Origin: Verrucomicrobiota bacterium
GTDB taxonomy: Bacteria > Verrucomicrobiota > Verrucomicrobiia > Opitutales > Opitutaceae
Assembly (NCBI GenBank): GCA_016721945.1
Contig: JADKHC010000029.1
Span: forward strand, 1-44,748
DNA length: 44,748 nt
Direction: 5' to 3'
A program made the translations under genes and the position numbers. The notes under the pieces were generated by a model. The model had not been told where the DNA came from and searched no databases. It was given only the letters and a program-made list of their open reading frames with translations. This document shows positions 8,669 through 17,581 of this stretch, piece after piece; positions within the stretch are counted from its first letter, which is position 1; each line of letters begins with the position of its first letter.

Positions 8669-8940
8669 AAACACCTCCTTCGCTCAAGCGGATTCTCCTC
8701 GAAGCGTGCGGGCTGATTATCCTGCACGGTACGCTTCTGCTCATACTCGCAAAAGCGCGCCTACTCGAACACCTACTCGCTCCGGGCAGTCATTCCTATT
8801 GGCCCATCGTTGCCACCGTGACATTCCTTTTGCTACGCACTTTCCTGTATGTGATCGGACCGGGTTGGCTGGCCTGCCGCCTGTGGTTTTGGTTCGCCAG
8901 GTCGCGCGCCAAAGAAGCCTCAACGCAGCCGACCGGCTAA
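8665..8940 (+). CDS. Small two-helix membrane protein
   Basis: 91 residues with two hydrophobic stretches (about 12-30, LLEACGLIILHGTLLLILA; and about 47-75, WPIVATVTFLLLRTFLYVIG onwards) and a basic C-terminus (RSRAKEAS). Its ATG overlaps the stop of the preceding gene (ATGA), a typical translational-coupling arrangement, which makes it likely real and functionally tied to the upstream membrane-anchored protein. No family recognised. Confidence 0.7.
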   Translation: MKTPPSLKRILLEACGLIILHGTLLLILAKARLLEHLLAPGSHSYWPIVATVTFLLLRTFLYVIGPGWLACRLWFWFARSRAKEASTQPTG

Positions 8941-8981
8941 ATCTGAGTATAGCATATAGTTCGTCAATGTAGACAGTGCAC

Positions 8982-9011
8982 AAAAAGCCAACCACGATAA
9001 AGCGGTTGGCT
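8982..9011 (-). terminator. Intrinsic terminator of argG
   Basis: Perfect 8-bp stem AGCCAACC (8986-8993) / GGTTGGCT (9004-9011) with a 10-nt loop. On the minus strand it is followed by TTTTTG. It sits between the convergent small membrane protein gene and argG and could also stop plus-strand transcription (GGTTTTAG follows on that side). Confidence 0.85.
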
Positions 9012-9051
9012 GAGGGTTTTAGCGAAACTTAATGGTTCGGCTCGGAATAGC

Positions 9052-10278
9052 TCAGAGCTTCGGGCCGCCCTGCGAGAGGTTGCGGGCGCGGAGGCGCAGG
9101 CCGTTGAGGCGGATGAAGCCGGTGGCGTCGCTCTGGTTGTACCAGCTCTTCACGCCTTCCATCGATGCGATCTTGTCGTCGTACAGCGAGTACTTCGACT
9201 TGCGGCCGCAGGTGATGATGTTGCCCTTGTAGAGCTTGAGGCGAACGGTGCCGGTGACGAAGCGCTGGCTCTCGTCGACGAGCGCTTGGAGCGCTTCGCG
9301 CTCGGGCGCGAACCAGAAACCGTTGTACACGAGTTGGGCGTACTTCGGGATCAGGCCGTCGCGCAACTGGAGCACTTCGCGGTCGAGCGTGAGTGATTCC
9401 ACTTGGCGATGCGCCTGCATGAGGATCGTGCCGCCCGGAGTCTCGTACACGCCGCGCGACTTCATGCCGACGAAGCGATTTTCAACAAGATCAACGCGGC
9501 CGATACCATGCTTACCGCCAAGTTTATTGAGCGCCTTGAGCAGCGCGCCAGGCGTGAGCTTCTTGCCGTTGATCGCGACGGCGTTGCCTTTTTCAAAATC
9601 GATTTCGACGTACTCGGCCTTGTCGGGCGCGTCTTCGGGCGAGACAGAAAGTTTGAACATGCCCTTGTTGGCTTTGGTCGTCGGATCAAACCACGGATCT
9701 TCGAGGATGCCGGCTTCGTAGGAGATGTGAAGAAGGTTACGGTCCATCGAGTACGGCTTTTTGAGCGAGGCTTCGACGGGGATTTTGTGCTTCGCGCAGT
9801 ACGCGATCATCTCGGCGCGGCCGGGGAATTCGGCGCGGTAGTTTTCCATTTTCCACGGAGCGATGATCTGGAGTTTTGGATCTAGCGCCATGTACGTGAG
9901 CTCGAAACGGCACTGGTCGTTGCCCTTGCCGGTGGCGCCGTGCGCGACGGTGTCAGCTTTTTCTTTGTGCGCGATCTCGACCTGCGCCTTGGCGATGAGC
10001 GGGCGCGCGATCGAGGTGCCGAGGTAATACTGGCCCTCGTAAATCGCGTTGGCACGGATCATCGGGAAAATGAAGTCGCGCGCGAATTCCTCGACGAGGT
10101 CGAGGGTGTAGTGTTTCGAGGCACCAGTGCTCTTGGCCTTTTTGTCGAGGCCTTTGAGTTCTTCTTCTTGGCCGACGTCAGCCGCAAAAGTGACGATCTC
10201 AGCGTCGTAAGTTTCCTTGAGCCACTTGACGATGACGGACGTGTCGAGGCCGCCGGAGTAAGCGAGTACGATTTTCAT
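9052..10278 (-). CDS. argG: Argininosuccinate synthase
   Basis: Condenses citrulline and aspartate with ATP to argininosuccinate, the penultimate step of arginine synthesis, in the cytoplasm. 408 residues, normal length for the bacterial enzyme. The N-terminal ATP-pyrophosphatase loop AYSGGLDTS is at residues 6-14; GATGKGNDQCRFEL (around 115-128) and YMALDP are also characteristic. It is the last gene of the minus-strand arginine cluster, but a GxxExxY cassette separates it from argF. argH is not in the window. Confidence 0.97.
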   Translation of the reverse strand: MKIVLAYSGGLDTSVIVKWLKETYDAEIVTFAADVGQEEELKGLDKKAKSTGASKHYTLDLVEEFARDFIFPMIRANAIYEGQYYLGTSIARPLIAKAQVEIAHKEKADTVAHGATGKGNDQCRFELTYMALDPKLQIIAPWKMENYRAEFPGRAEMIAYCAKHKIPVEASLKKPYSMDRNLLHISYEAGILEDPWFDPTTKANKGMFKLSVSPEDAPDKAEYVEIDFEKGNAVAINGKKLTPGALLKALNKLGGKHGIGRVDLVENRFVGMKSRGVYETPGGTILMQAHRQVESLTLDREVLQLRDGLIPKYAQLVYNGFWFAPEREALQALVDESQRFVTGTVRLKLYKGNIITCGRKSKYSLYDDKIASMEGVKSWYNQSDATGFIRLNGLRLRARNLSQGGPKL

Positions 10279-10301
10279 AATGATAAATGAGGATTAATTT
10301 T

Positions 10302-10331
10302 AACCGCGAATGGACGCGAATTAACGCGAAT
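10302..10331 (+). repeat. Left inverted repeat of the GxxExxY cassette
   Basis: 30 nt that are perfectly repeated in inverted orientation at 10719-10748. Internally it is AACCGCGAAT then two further CGCGAAT units at 10-bp spacing, so each unit faces the same side of the helix. Its inner end encodes the last residues and stop codon of the GxxExxY gene. Confidence 0.95.
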
Positions 10332-10713
10332 GATCGGACAGGACTACGCGCTCCCACTCAAGCTTTGCACGTTGGAAATTTACGAGAAGACCGACTTTCA
10401 GTCCGCTAATGCGCAAGTAATTTAACATCTGGCCGCGTTCATGGTCAGTGATTCGGTCGATTACTTTGGCATCCACGATCACAGCACCAAACACGATGAG
10501 ATCAGGAACGTACTCGGAAACCTGCACGCCTTTATAGAGTACAGGAAAGCGCTTCTGCTGTTCGATAGGGATTTTCGCCAAACCAAACTCTACAACCAAT
10601 GCATTCTCGTAGGGCTTCTCGTGCAGTCCGTGTCCGAGTGTGTTGAGCACCTCCATGGCCGCACCTGCAATGCGGAACACCTCATCCCGCAACAAGAGGT
10701 CGTTCACGGCCAT
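10321..10713 (-). CDS. GxxExxY family protein
   Basis: 130 residues. GHGLHEKPYENALVVEF (around 28-44) matches the G-x-G-L-x-E-x-x-Y-E-x-A-L core that names the family, followed by YVPDLIVFGAVIVDAKVI, which recalls the D-x-n-V-x-x-K arrangement of PD-(D/E)XK nuclease-like folds. The biochemical role of the family is not established; members are frequent and multicopy in Verrucomicrobiota, Planctomycetota and Bacteroidota. It lies exactly between perfect inverted repeats, with ATG at 10713 and stop inside the left repeat. No Shine-Dalgarno sequence is visible. Confidence 0.88.
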   Translation of the reverse strand: MAVNDLLLRDEVFRIAGAAMEVLNTLGHGLHEKPYENALVVEFGLAKIPIEQQKRFPVLYKGVQVSEYVPDLIVFGAVIVDAKVIDRITDHERGQMLNYLRISGLKVGLLVNFQRAKLEWERVVLSDHSR

Positions 10714-10718
10714 GGGTT

Positions 10719-10748
10719 ATTCGCGTTAATTCGCGTCCATTCGCGGTT
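10719..10748 (-). repeat. Right inverted repeat of the GxxExxY cassette
   Basis: Exact reverse complement of 10302-10331, three ATTCGCG units at 10-bp period. It sits immediately 5' of the GxxExxY start codon and so would form part of its leader. Confidence 0.95.
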
Positions 10749-10755
10749 CAAAAAC

Positions 10756-11709
10756 TCAACGCTTCGACTTCGCGGCTTTCGCGAGGAAGGCCATGATCGC
10801 CTTCTGCATGTGCAGGCGGTTTTCGGCCTGGTCGAAGATGATCGACTGCGGACTATCGAGCACTTCCTGAGTGACTTCCTTGCCCGGGTAGGCCGGAAGG
10901 CAATGCATGAAAAAGGCACTGGGCTTGGCGGCAGCGAGCAGTTCGGCATCGACTACGTACGGCGCGAGTAGCTTGAGGCGTTTGGCCGACTCGGCTTCCT
11001 TGCCCATGCTAACCCAGACGTCGGTATAAACGACATCGGCGTCGCGCACGGCTTCATAAGGATCAGTCGTGAACTCGTAGCCATTCTCGAAACCTTCGCT
11101 CGCGAGAAACGCGTCGAACGCCGGCGATGGACTGAAACCCTTCGGGCCAGAGACGGCGATCTTCATGCCGAAGTAATTGGCGCCGAGCACCCAGGAGCTC
11201 GCCATGTTGCAAGCGGTGTCACCGACGAAAGCGATTTTTTTGCCCTTGAGCGAACCGAGCAGGTTCTTGCTCCGGCCGGCCCAGCGCTCGGCGAGCGTGA
11301 AAGCATCCGAGTACATCTGGCACGGATGCAAAAGGTCCGTCAGCGCGTTAATGACCGGCACCGACGAGTACTGCGCAAGCTTGACCGCATCATTGTGGTC
11401 AAAGGTCCGCACAACCAAACCGTGCACGTAACGCGACAGCACACGGGCGGTGTCTTCGATCGATTCGCCGCGACCTAGCTGGATGTCGTTCTTGTTGAGA
11501 AAGAGTGGATTGCCGCCGAGCTCGTGAATGCCGACCTCAAAGGAAACGCGGGTACGCGTGCTCGATTTTGAGAAAATCATCGCCCATGTCTGCTGACTGA
11601 GCACGGGCGCGGTTTTCCGGCCACGGGACTTCTTGAAGCTCGCGGCCTGCGCGAACACTCCCGCTGCTTCGCGCAACGTAAGGTCCGTTTCTTTGAGGAA
11701 GTGCTTCAT
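10756..11709 (-). CDS. argF: Ornithine carbamoyltransferase
   Basis: Makes citrulline from ornithine and carbamoyl phosphate in the cytoplasm. 317 residues, normal for the family. The carbamoyl-phosphate loop STRTR is at 50-54, HPCQ at 127-130, the ornithine-binding DVWVSMG at 229-235 and the active-site HCLP at 268-271. The last motif continues PAYPGKEVT, where many enzymes have PAHRG or PAFRG, a small deviation. These features favour ornithine over N-acetylornithine or aspartate as substrate. It follows argD by about 60 nt in the same direction. Confidence 0.95.
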   Translation of the reverse strand: MKHFLKETDLTLREAAGVFAQAASFKKSRGRKTAPVLSQQTWAMIFSKSSTRTRVSFEVGIHELGGNPLFLNKNDIQLGRGESIEDTARVLSRYVHGLVVRTFDHNDAVKLAQYSSVPVINALTDLLHPCQMYSDAFTLAERWAGRSKNLLGSLKGKKIAFVGDTACNMASSWVLGANYFGMKIAVSGPKGFSPSPAFDAFLASEGFENGYEFTTDPYEAVRDADVVYTDVWVSMGKEAESAKRLKLLAPYVVDAELLAAAKPSAFFMHCLPAYPGKEVTQEVLDSPQSIIFDQAENRLHMQKAIMAFLAKAAKSKR

Positions 11710-11771
11710 GGGAAACGGTCAGTCATAGGCAAGACCGTTACCTTGGACCAGAGAAAAAACCGTCAACTACG

Positions 11772-12992
11772 TCAAGCCATGGAGGCCAACGTTTTACGCA
11801 AGATCTCAGTTGCCTGAGCCAGCTCTTCTGGCGTCGCGGTGAGAGGAGGAAGCAAGCGGATAACATTTCCGCCGGCCGTCGGCACGAGCAGCCCGGCTTC
11901 GCGCAATGCCGCCTGATAAGGCACGATGTCTGACGCAAATTGCACACCGACGAGAAAGCCCTGGCCGCGCACACCGAGAAGTTGTGCCGGGAAATCTTTC
12001 ACGAGCTGATTGAGCGCCGCATGCCACACAACGCTGTTGGCCGAGACCTTGGCCAGCAGCTGTTCTTTCTCGATCACGTCGAGCACCGCAAGCGCTGCCG
12101 CACAAGCCAGCGGAGTGCCGCCAAACGTCGTGCCGTGCGAACCGGGATGGAATAGCTCCGCCGCGTTTTCGCGCACCCACATCGAGCCGATCGGGAAGCC
12201 GCCGCCCAAACCCTTGGCCATGCCGATGGCGTCGGGTTGGATACCTGCGTGTTCATAAGCGTAGAACTTTCCGGTCCGGCCGATGCCGCACTGCACTTCG
12301 TCGATTAGGAGCAGTAGGTTGTTCTTGTTACAAAGCTCCCGGAGGCCGCGCAAAAACTCGGGCGTGCAAGGATTGACGCCGCTTTCGCCCTGGATCGTTT
12401 CGATGAAGATCGCAGCCGTCTGCGCATCGACGAGTTCGGCGAAGCTCTGGAGATTATTGATCTCGCCAAAGGCAAAGCCAGGCACCATCGGCCGAAAACC
12501 TTTTTGGATTTTTTCCTGCGGCGTGGCGCTCATGCCGCCAAACGTGCGGCCGTGAAAAGCGTTTTTCGCGCATATGATCTTGTAGCACTCGCCGTCCTTG
12601 CCTCCGGACTTGGCGACGCCGTGCAGACGCGCGAGCTTGATCAGCGCCTCGTTGGCCTCAGCGCCGCTGTTGCAGAAAAACACCCGACCCGGACCGGCGT
12701 AGCCGACGATCCGCCGGGCCAGTTCGGCCTGGTTGGGATTACGGAAAAGATTACTTACGTGGATTAGTTCCCCCGCCTGACGTTGGATCGCTGCGACCCA
12801 TTGCGGATGGCAATGCCCGAGCGCGCTCACGGCGATGCCCGAGGTGAAATCGAGATACTGCTTTCCTTGGTCGTCCCAGACCAGCGTGCCTCGTCCGCGC
12901 ACAAGCGTAAGAGGAGCGCGCGCATAATTTTTCAATACGTGCGCATCATACAAATCAGCGGTGCTGGTGCGTAGGATGGTGGGCGAGTTCAT
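11772..12992 (-). CDS. argD: Acetylornithine aminotransferase
   Basis: PLP-dependent class III aminotransferase making N-acetylornithine from N-acetylglutamate semialdehyde; homologues often also serve lysine synthesis. 406 residues from the ATG at 12992, which has AGGAG 10 nt upstream; an in-frame TTG at 12998 is too close to that site. Motifs: CNSGAEANEALIK (107-119) for cofactor phosphate, D231 in LLLIDEVQCGIGRTG contacting the pyridine nitrogen, and the Schiff-base lysine K260 in GMAKGLGGGFPIG. Second gene of the argB-argD-argF run; an inverted repeat fills the gap to argB. Confidence 0.95.
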   Translation of the reverse strand: MNSPTILRTSTADLYDAHVLKNYARAPLTLVRGRGTLVWDDQGKQYLDFTSGIAVSALGHCHPQWVAAIQRQAGELIHVSNLFRNPNQAELARRIVGYAGPGRVFFCNSGAEANEALIKLARLHGVAKSGGKDGECYKIICAKNAFHGRTFGGMSATPQEKIQKGFRPMVPGFAFGEINNLQSFAELVDAQTAAIFIETIQGESGVNPCTPEFLRGLRELCNKNNLLLLIDEVQCGIGRTGKFYAYEHAGIQPDAIGMAKGLGGGFPIGSMWVRENAAELFHPGSHGTTFGGTPLACAAALAVLDVIEKEQLLAKVSANSVVWHAALNQLVKDFPAQLLGVRGQGFLVGVQFASDIVPYQAALREAGLLVPTAGGNVIRLLPPLTATPEELAQATEILRKTLASMA

Positions 12993-13008
12993 GGTCAAAA
13001 ATCTCCTG

Positions 13009-13100
13009 ATCTTTCTTCGTTATCTTTATTCTTTCGTCTTTCTCCCGGCCTCAAACTCGGCCGCTGGATAAAGAGAACGAGAAAGATGAAAGAGAAAGAT
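13009..13100. repeat. Purine/pyrimidine-asymmetric inverted repeat between argB and argD
   Basis: Left arm (13009-13044) is built of repeated CTTT/TCTT units, the right arm (13067-13100) of AAAGA/GAGAA units, and the centre is GGCC-tcaaactc-GGCC. The arms pair imperfectly over about 33 nt. It fills most of the argB-argD spacer, ending about 17 nt before the argD start codon, so it would form a long hairpin in the leader of argD. Confidence 0.75.
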
Positions 13101-13110
13101 TTTGCTCGGC

Positions 13111-13998
13111 TCAGTTCTGGACGATTTCGGTACCGATACCTTTGTCGGTGAAAATCTCCAGAAGCAGGCTGTGCGGCAGGCGTCCGTCGATAAAGTGGAC
13201 GCGCTGCACGCCTTCCTGCAAAGCGCGAACGGCGCTCGCGACTTTCGGGCGCATGCCCTTGTCGATGATGCCTCGTTTTTTTAGTTCATCGACTTGGTTA
13301 ACTTTGAGCGTCGAGATGAGTGTGTCCACGTCGGGCGGTGCAGAGAGCAGGCCGGGGACGTCGCTCATGTACACGAGCCGCCGCGCACGCAACGCGCTAG
13401 CGACACGACCAGCGGCGACATCGGCGTTTACGTTGTAAGGCTTGCCATCGAGCCCTTCGGCCACCGGCGAGATAATCGGGATATAACCATCGGCTATCTC
13501 CTTCTTGATGACCTTCACTTTGACTTCGGTAACGTCGCCTACGTAGCCGAGATCAACGGTGTTGCCGTCGTCATCAACCGTCAGCTTTTCGCAGGTGAGA
13601 ACAGCATCGCCCGGGATACCACGCGGCCTCCCCTGGGCGGTGACGATCGCATCGCAAACGTCTTTGTTGACGATTTCGTTCAACGTTTTTTTCACGACCT
13701 GCATCGTCGCCTCATCGGTGACGCGCATGCCGTTGATAAAATTGGCTTTCAGGCCGGAGTTCTCCATGGCCCGCGTGATCGCTTTGCCACCGCCGTGGAC
13801 AACGACGACGTTGATGCCGACTGCCGCGAGAAATGCGATGTCGTAGGCGACACGCGTGCGTGCGACCGGATCTGGATCATCCATGAAACTGCCGCCGTAC
13901 TTCACGACGAACGTGGAGCCACGGAAATCTTGGATGTAGGGAAGAGCCTCGAGGAGGACCTTTGCTTTTGCGGTGACTTCGGAGATATCAATACTCAT
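13111..13998 (-). CDS. argB: Acetylglutamate kinase
   Basis: Phosphorylates N-acetylglutamate, normally the committed and often arginine-inhibited step. Amino-acid-kinase fold, 295 residues. The phosphate-binding KYGGS is at 33-37 and the N-acetylglutamate loop HGGGK at 68-72; GMRVTDEATM follows. The length and the N-terminal helix ahead of FVVKYGG (about 25 residues, KAKVLLEALPYIQDF) match the hexameric, arginine-sensitive class, so feedback inhibition is likely (family knowledge, not seen directly). First gene of the minus-strand run argB-argD-argF; argJ is divergent 243 nt away. Confidence 0.95.
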   Translation of the reverse strand: MSIDISEVTAKAKVLLEALPYIQDFRGSTFVVKYGGSFMDDPDPVARTRVAYDIAFLAAVGINVVVVHGGGKAITRAMENSGLKANFINGMRVTDEATMQVVKKTLNEIVNKDVCDAIVTAQGRPRGIPGDAVLTCEKLTVDDDGNTVDLGYVGDVTEVKVKVIKKEIADGYIPIISPVAEGLDGKPYNVNADVAAGRVASALRARRLVYMSDVPGLLSAPPDVDTLISTLKVNQVDELKKRGIIDKGMRPKVASAVRALQEGVQRVHFIDGRLPHSLLLEIFTDKGIGTEIVQN

Positions 13999-14241
13999 CG
14001 AAAAAATCGTGCGATCAGAGCGCGCGGCTCAGCGCCGCGAGAAAGTGAAATTGAGAAAAGTGTGCGATCATAAAATCCGAAGTGGTGAATGCTTTAGGCA
14101 CGCGCGCCCCGCATTTCCATAATAAATTTCGCCGAGAACAAAAAATCTCCGCAGCTGTGCCGCTCGCCGACACAGGCGAGTAACATTCCTGACACACAAA
14201 TTCGGCTTCACTCCCGCGCGGCGTGGTTCAAGTTCTCCGTC

Positions 14242-15558
<1,317 letters not shown>

Positions 15559-15588
15559 GGTTTTTATTGCGTGGCGCGGTGTGCAGAA

Positions 15589-15664
15589 GGTGGAGCCCGA
15601 TGTCCCAATCGGGCTTAATTTGCGTCGCTCACGAACCAGCCCGTTAGGGACAACGGGCTCCACC
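15589..15664. repeat. Palindromic double-hairpin element A
   Basis: Outer arms GGTGGAGCCCG (15589-15599) and CGGGCTCCACC (15654-15664) enclose two inner hairpins: GCCCGAT/ATCGGGC (15595-15614) with a GTCCC-containing loop and AGCCCGTT/AACGGGCT (15638-15659) with loop AGGGAC. It lies 31 nt after the argJ stop and may act as a terminator or as a REP-like dispersed repeat. Confidence 0.8.
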
Positions 15665-15786
15665 CTCAACGGCAACGTCACGGCTTAACGCGCGACGTTG
15701 GCTTCGTCGAATAGGCCAGGCCATTGTTTGTCGTTGCAGCAACCAAAGCCTCGCGCCTAACCTGCTTCCTCACCCCCGTTTACCCT

Positions 15787-16812
15787 ATGACGAACCAACA
15801 ATGGAGCCAACTCCTCGCCGTCGTGCGTGGCGAAACCGTTAAACCGCTGCCCGTCGCCTTTATTGTCGATTGCCCGTGGTTACCCAACTGGCACGGCGTG
15901 CAAATCGCCGACTATCTTTGCAGCGACAACGTCTGGTTCGACGCCAACCGCCGCGCCATCGAGCAGTTCCCCGACATCTGGTTTCTCCCCGGCTTCTGGT
16001 CGGAATTCGGCATGTGTACCGAACCATCCGCCTTCGGCACGCGCTGCCAGTTCCCGCGCAACGAGTTCCCCTACGCCGAAAAAATCATCAACGACGTCGC
16101 CCAAGTCGATACACTCACCACCCCCAACGTCGAGTCCGACGGCCTGCTGCCGTTCATGCTGAACCGCCTGCGCTGGGCCGAGCCGAAGATCAAAGCCATG
16201 GGCCACGAAATCCGCTTCTCGGTTTCGCGCGGACCGCTCAACGTCGCTACTTTCCTGATGGGCACCACAGAGTTTCTCTGCGCGATCAAAACCGATCCAG
16301 AGCAAATGCACAAACTGCTCCGCATCATCACAGATTTCCTGAAGCAATGGCATGCGTTGCAAAAGAAAACGTTCCCGACCATCGAGGGCATGATGATGCT
16401 CGACGACATCGTGGGCTTCATGGGCGAGGCTGACTTCCTGGAATTCGGCTTCCCGTACATGAAGGAGCTCTACGCGACGGATGCGGCAGTAAAGTTTTTC
16501 CACAACGACGCCGCGTGCGCTCAGTCGATCAAGCACTACCCCGCTATCGGCATCAACCTCTACAACCCCGGCGTCCAGACACCGCTGGCCGAGATGCGCC
16601 GCCTCAGCGAAAACCGCCTCACGATCCTCGGCACGATTCCGCCGCGTGACGTGCTCGCGCAGGGCAAGCCAGCCGACGTTCGTGCTGCCGTGCAAAAACT
16701 CCTCGCCGAAACGCCTGATCGCACGCGCCTGCTCCTTTCCTGCGCTGGCGGCATGCCTCCCGGCGTAACCAACGAAAACATCCAGGCCTTCTACGAAGCC
16801 GCCCGCGGATGA
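15787..16812 (+). CDS. Uroporphyrinogen decarboxylase (URO-D) family protein
   Basis: 341 residues from the ATG at 15787 (MTNQQWSQLLAVVRGE). Overall sequence resembles the URO-D superfamily TIM barrel found in HemE and in corrinoid methyltransferases such as MtaA and CmuA. It lacks the N-terminal arginine-rich substrate loop of true HemE, so haem synthesis is unlikely; a C1-transfer or unassigned role is more likely. Visible regions include the early LPVAFIVDCPWLPNW strand, MMMLDDIVGFMG and the C-terminal LLSCAGGMPPGVTNENI, typical of the family's last strand. The same frame is open back to 15724 but the added residues look non-coding. It stands alone between two palindromic elements. Confidence 0.8.
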   Translation: MTNQQWSQLLAVVRGETVKPLPVAFIVDCPWLPNWHGVQIADYLCSDNVWFDANRRAIEQFPDIWFLPGFWSEFGMCTEPSAFGTRCQFPRNEFPYAEKIINDVAQVDTLTTPNVESDGLLPFMLNRLRWAEPKIKAMGHEIRFSVSRGPLNVATFLMGTTEFLCAIKTDPEQMHKLLRIITDFLKQWHALQKKTFPTIEGMMMLDDIVGFMGEADFLEFGFPYMKELYATDAAVKFFHNDAACAQSIKHYPAIGINLYNPGVQTPLAEMRRLSENRLTILGTIPPRDVLAQGKPADVRAAVQKLLAETPDRTRLLLSCAGGMPPGVTNENIQAFYEAARG

Positions 16813-16866
16813 TGTTCGACCTGATATCATTTACGTCTTGAATTGAGACGCTGGCGCGGCAGCGCT

Positions 16867-16921
16867 GGTAGGGACAATGCTCCGCATTGTCCTCGGGCAA
16901 TGACGGAGCATTGCCCCTACC
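16867..16921. repeat. Palindromic double-hairpin element B
   Basis: Outer arms GGTAGGG (16867-16873) and CCCTACC (16915-16921) enclose two hairpins, GGACAATGC/GCATTGTCC and GGGCAATG/CATTGCCC, with loops containing TCC or GGA. It sits between two convergent genes, where it could act as a bidirectional terminator. Confidence 0.85.
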
Positions 16922-16922
16922 T

Positions 16923-17327
16923 TTATGAACCAAGCCTAAGGATTGTTTCAAATTCTGTCGGCGTGAGTGGCATCACGGATAAACGGCCTTGCCGCACGAG
17001 CATGATGCTGGCCAGGGATTTCTCGGCCTTGATCTGCTCAAGTGTCACCGGACGCGGGAGACCGCGCAAAGCTTTGAGTTCGACCGCAGACCAGTCGCCC
17101 TCCTCGGCCGTCGCGTCGGGAAATGCCTCCGTGGAAACCTGCGCCAAACCGAGCACCGCCTTGGTCGTGACACTCGCGTAGAACAACACCTGATCGCCTT
17201 TGCGCATCGCCCGCAGGTGATTGCGCGCGGCGTAATTTCGCACGCCAGTCCAATTGGTTTTCTTTTCGCGAAGAAAGGTTTCCCACGCGTAAGCCTCGGG
17301 TTCAGATTTAACGAGCCAGTGTTGCAT
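16923..17327 (-). CDS. EVE domain protein
   Basis: 134 residues from the ATG at 17327 (MQHWLVKSEPEAYAW), which places the conserved W-L-x-K-S-E-P start of the family at the very N-terminus. The domain continues with WTGVRNYAARNHLRAMRKGDQVLFYAS, a PUA-like fold related to human THYN1 and the bacterial YTH/EVE group, known or thought to bind modified bases in nucleic acids. It covers the whole protein; no nuclease or other fused domain is present. The longer frame back to 17423 is probably leader. Isolated gene, so no functional context. Confidence 0.92.
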   Translation of the reverse strand: MQHWLVKSEPEAYAWETFLREKKTNWTGVRNYAARNHLRAMRKGDQVLFYASVTTKAVLGLAQVSTEAFPDATAEEGDWSAVELKALRGLPRPVTLEQIKAEKSLASIMLVRQGRLSVMPLTPTEFETILRLGS

Positions 17328-17454
17328 CAAGTAAGTGGTTTTACGTTGCGAAGACAGTACGGTAGCGCAACTCGGACCAAGAAAAAAACGGCGTGCTGAT
17401 TTTAGCACTATGTTTGCCAGCACAGAAATCCTGCCATTCTGATCGTTGCGGCTT

Positions 17455-17558
17455 GGGGAGCGTACGCGTCCCGCGTGCTGCTCTCGGCGTCCCGCCGAGA
17501 GCGTTCGGAAGTTTCGGGCGAGACGCCCGAACCAACACGCGAGACGCGTGTACTCCCC
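17455..17558. repeat. Palindromic element C (nested hairpins)
   Basis: Outer arms GGGGAG (17455-17460) and CTCCCC (17553-17558), continued by ACGCG/CGCGT-type pairing, enclose two hairpins: GCTCTCGGC/GCCGAGAGC with loop GTCCC, and TCGGGCG/CGCCCGA with loop AGA. Located just downstream of the VWA gene (minus strand) and upstream of the EVE gene. Confidence 0.85.
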
Positions 17559-17581
17559 GGATTTTCGGATCTGGCCTCCGC

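Larger units (their letters stand above)
10302..10748. mobile_element. Candidate GxxExxY cassette inserted between argF and argG
   Basis: A 447-nt unit made of one gene flanked by perfect 30-nt inverted repeats, lying between two arginine genes that would otherwise be about 480 nt apart with nothing else between them. The gene fills the interior completely: the stop codon is inside one repeat and the ATG is 5 nt from the other. No transposase is encoded, and I see no clear target-site duplication, so mobility is inferred from structure only. Confidence 0.55.

Noticed and set aside
10756..11709. N-acetylornithine or aspartate carbamoyltransferase instead of ornithine carbamoyltransferase
   Set aside because: STRTR, HPCQ, D-V-W-V-S-M-G and HCLP fit ornithine carbamoyltransferase, and argJ in the cluster indicates that free ornithine is produced.
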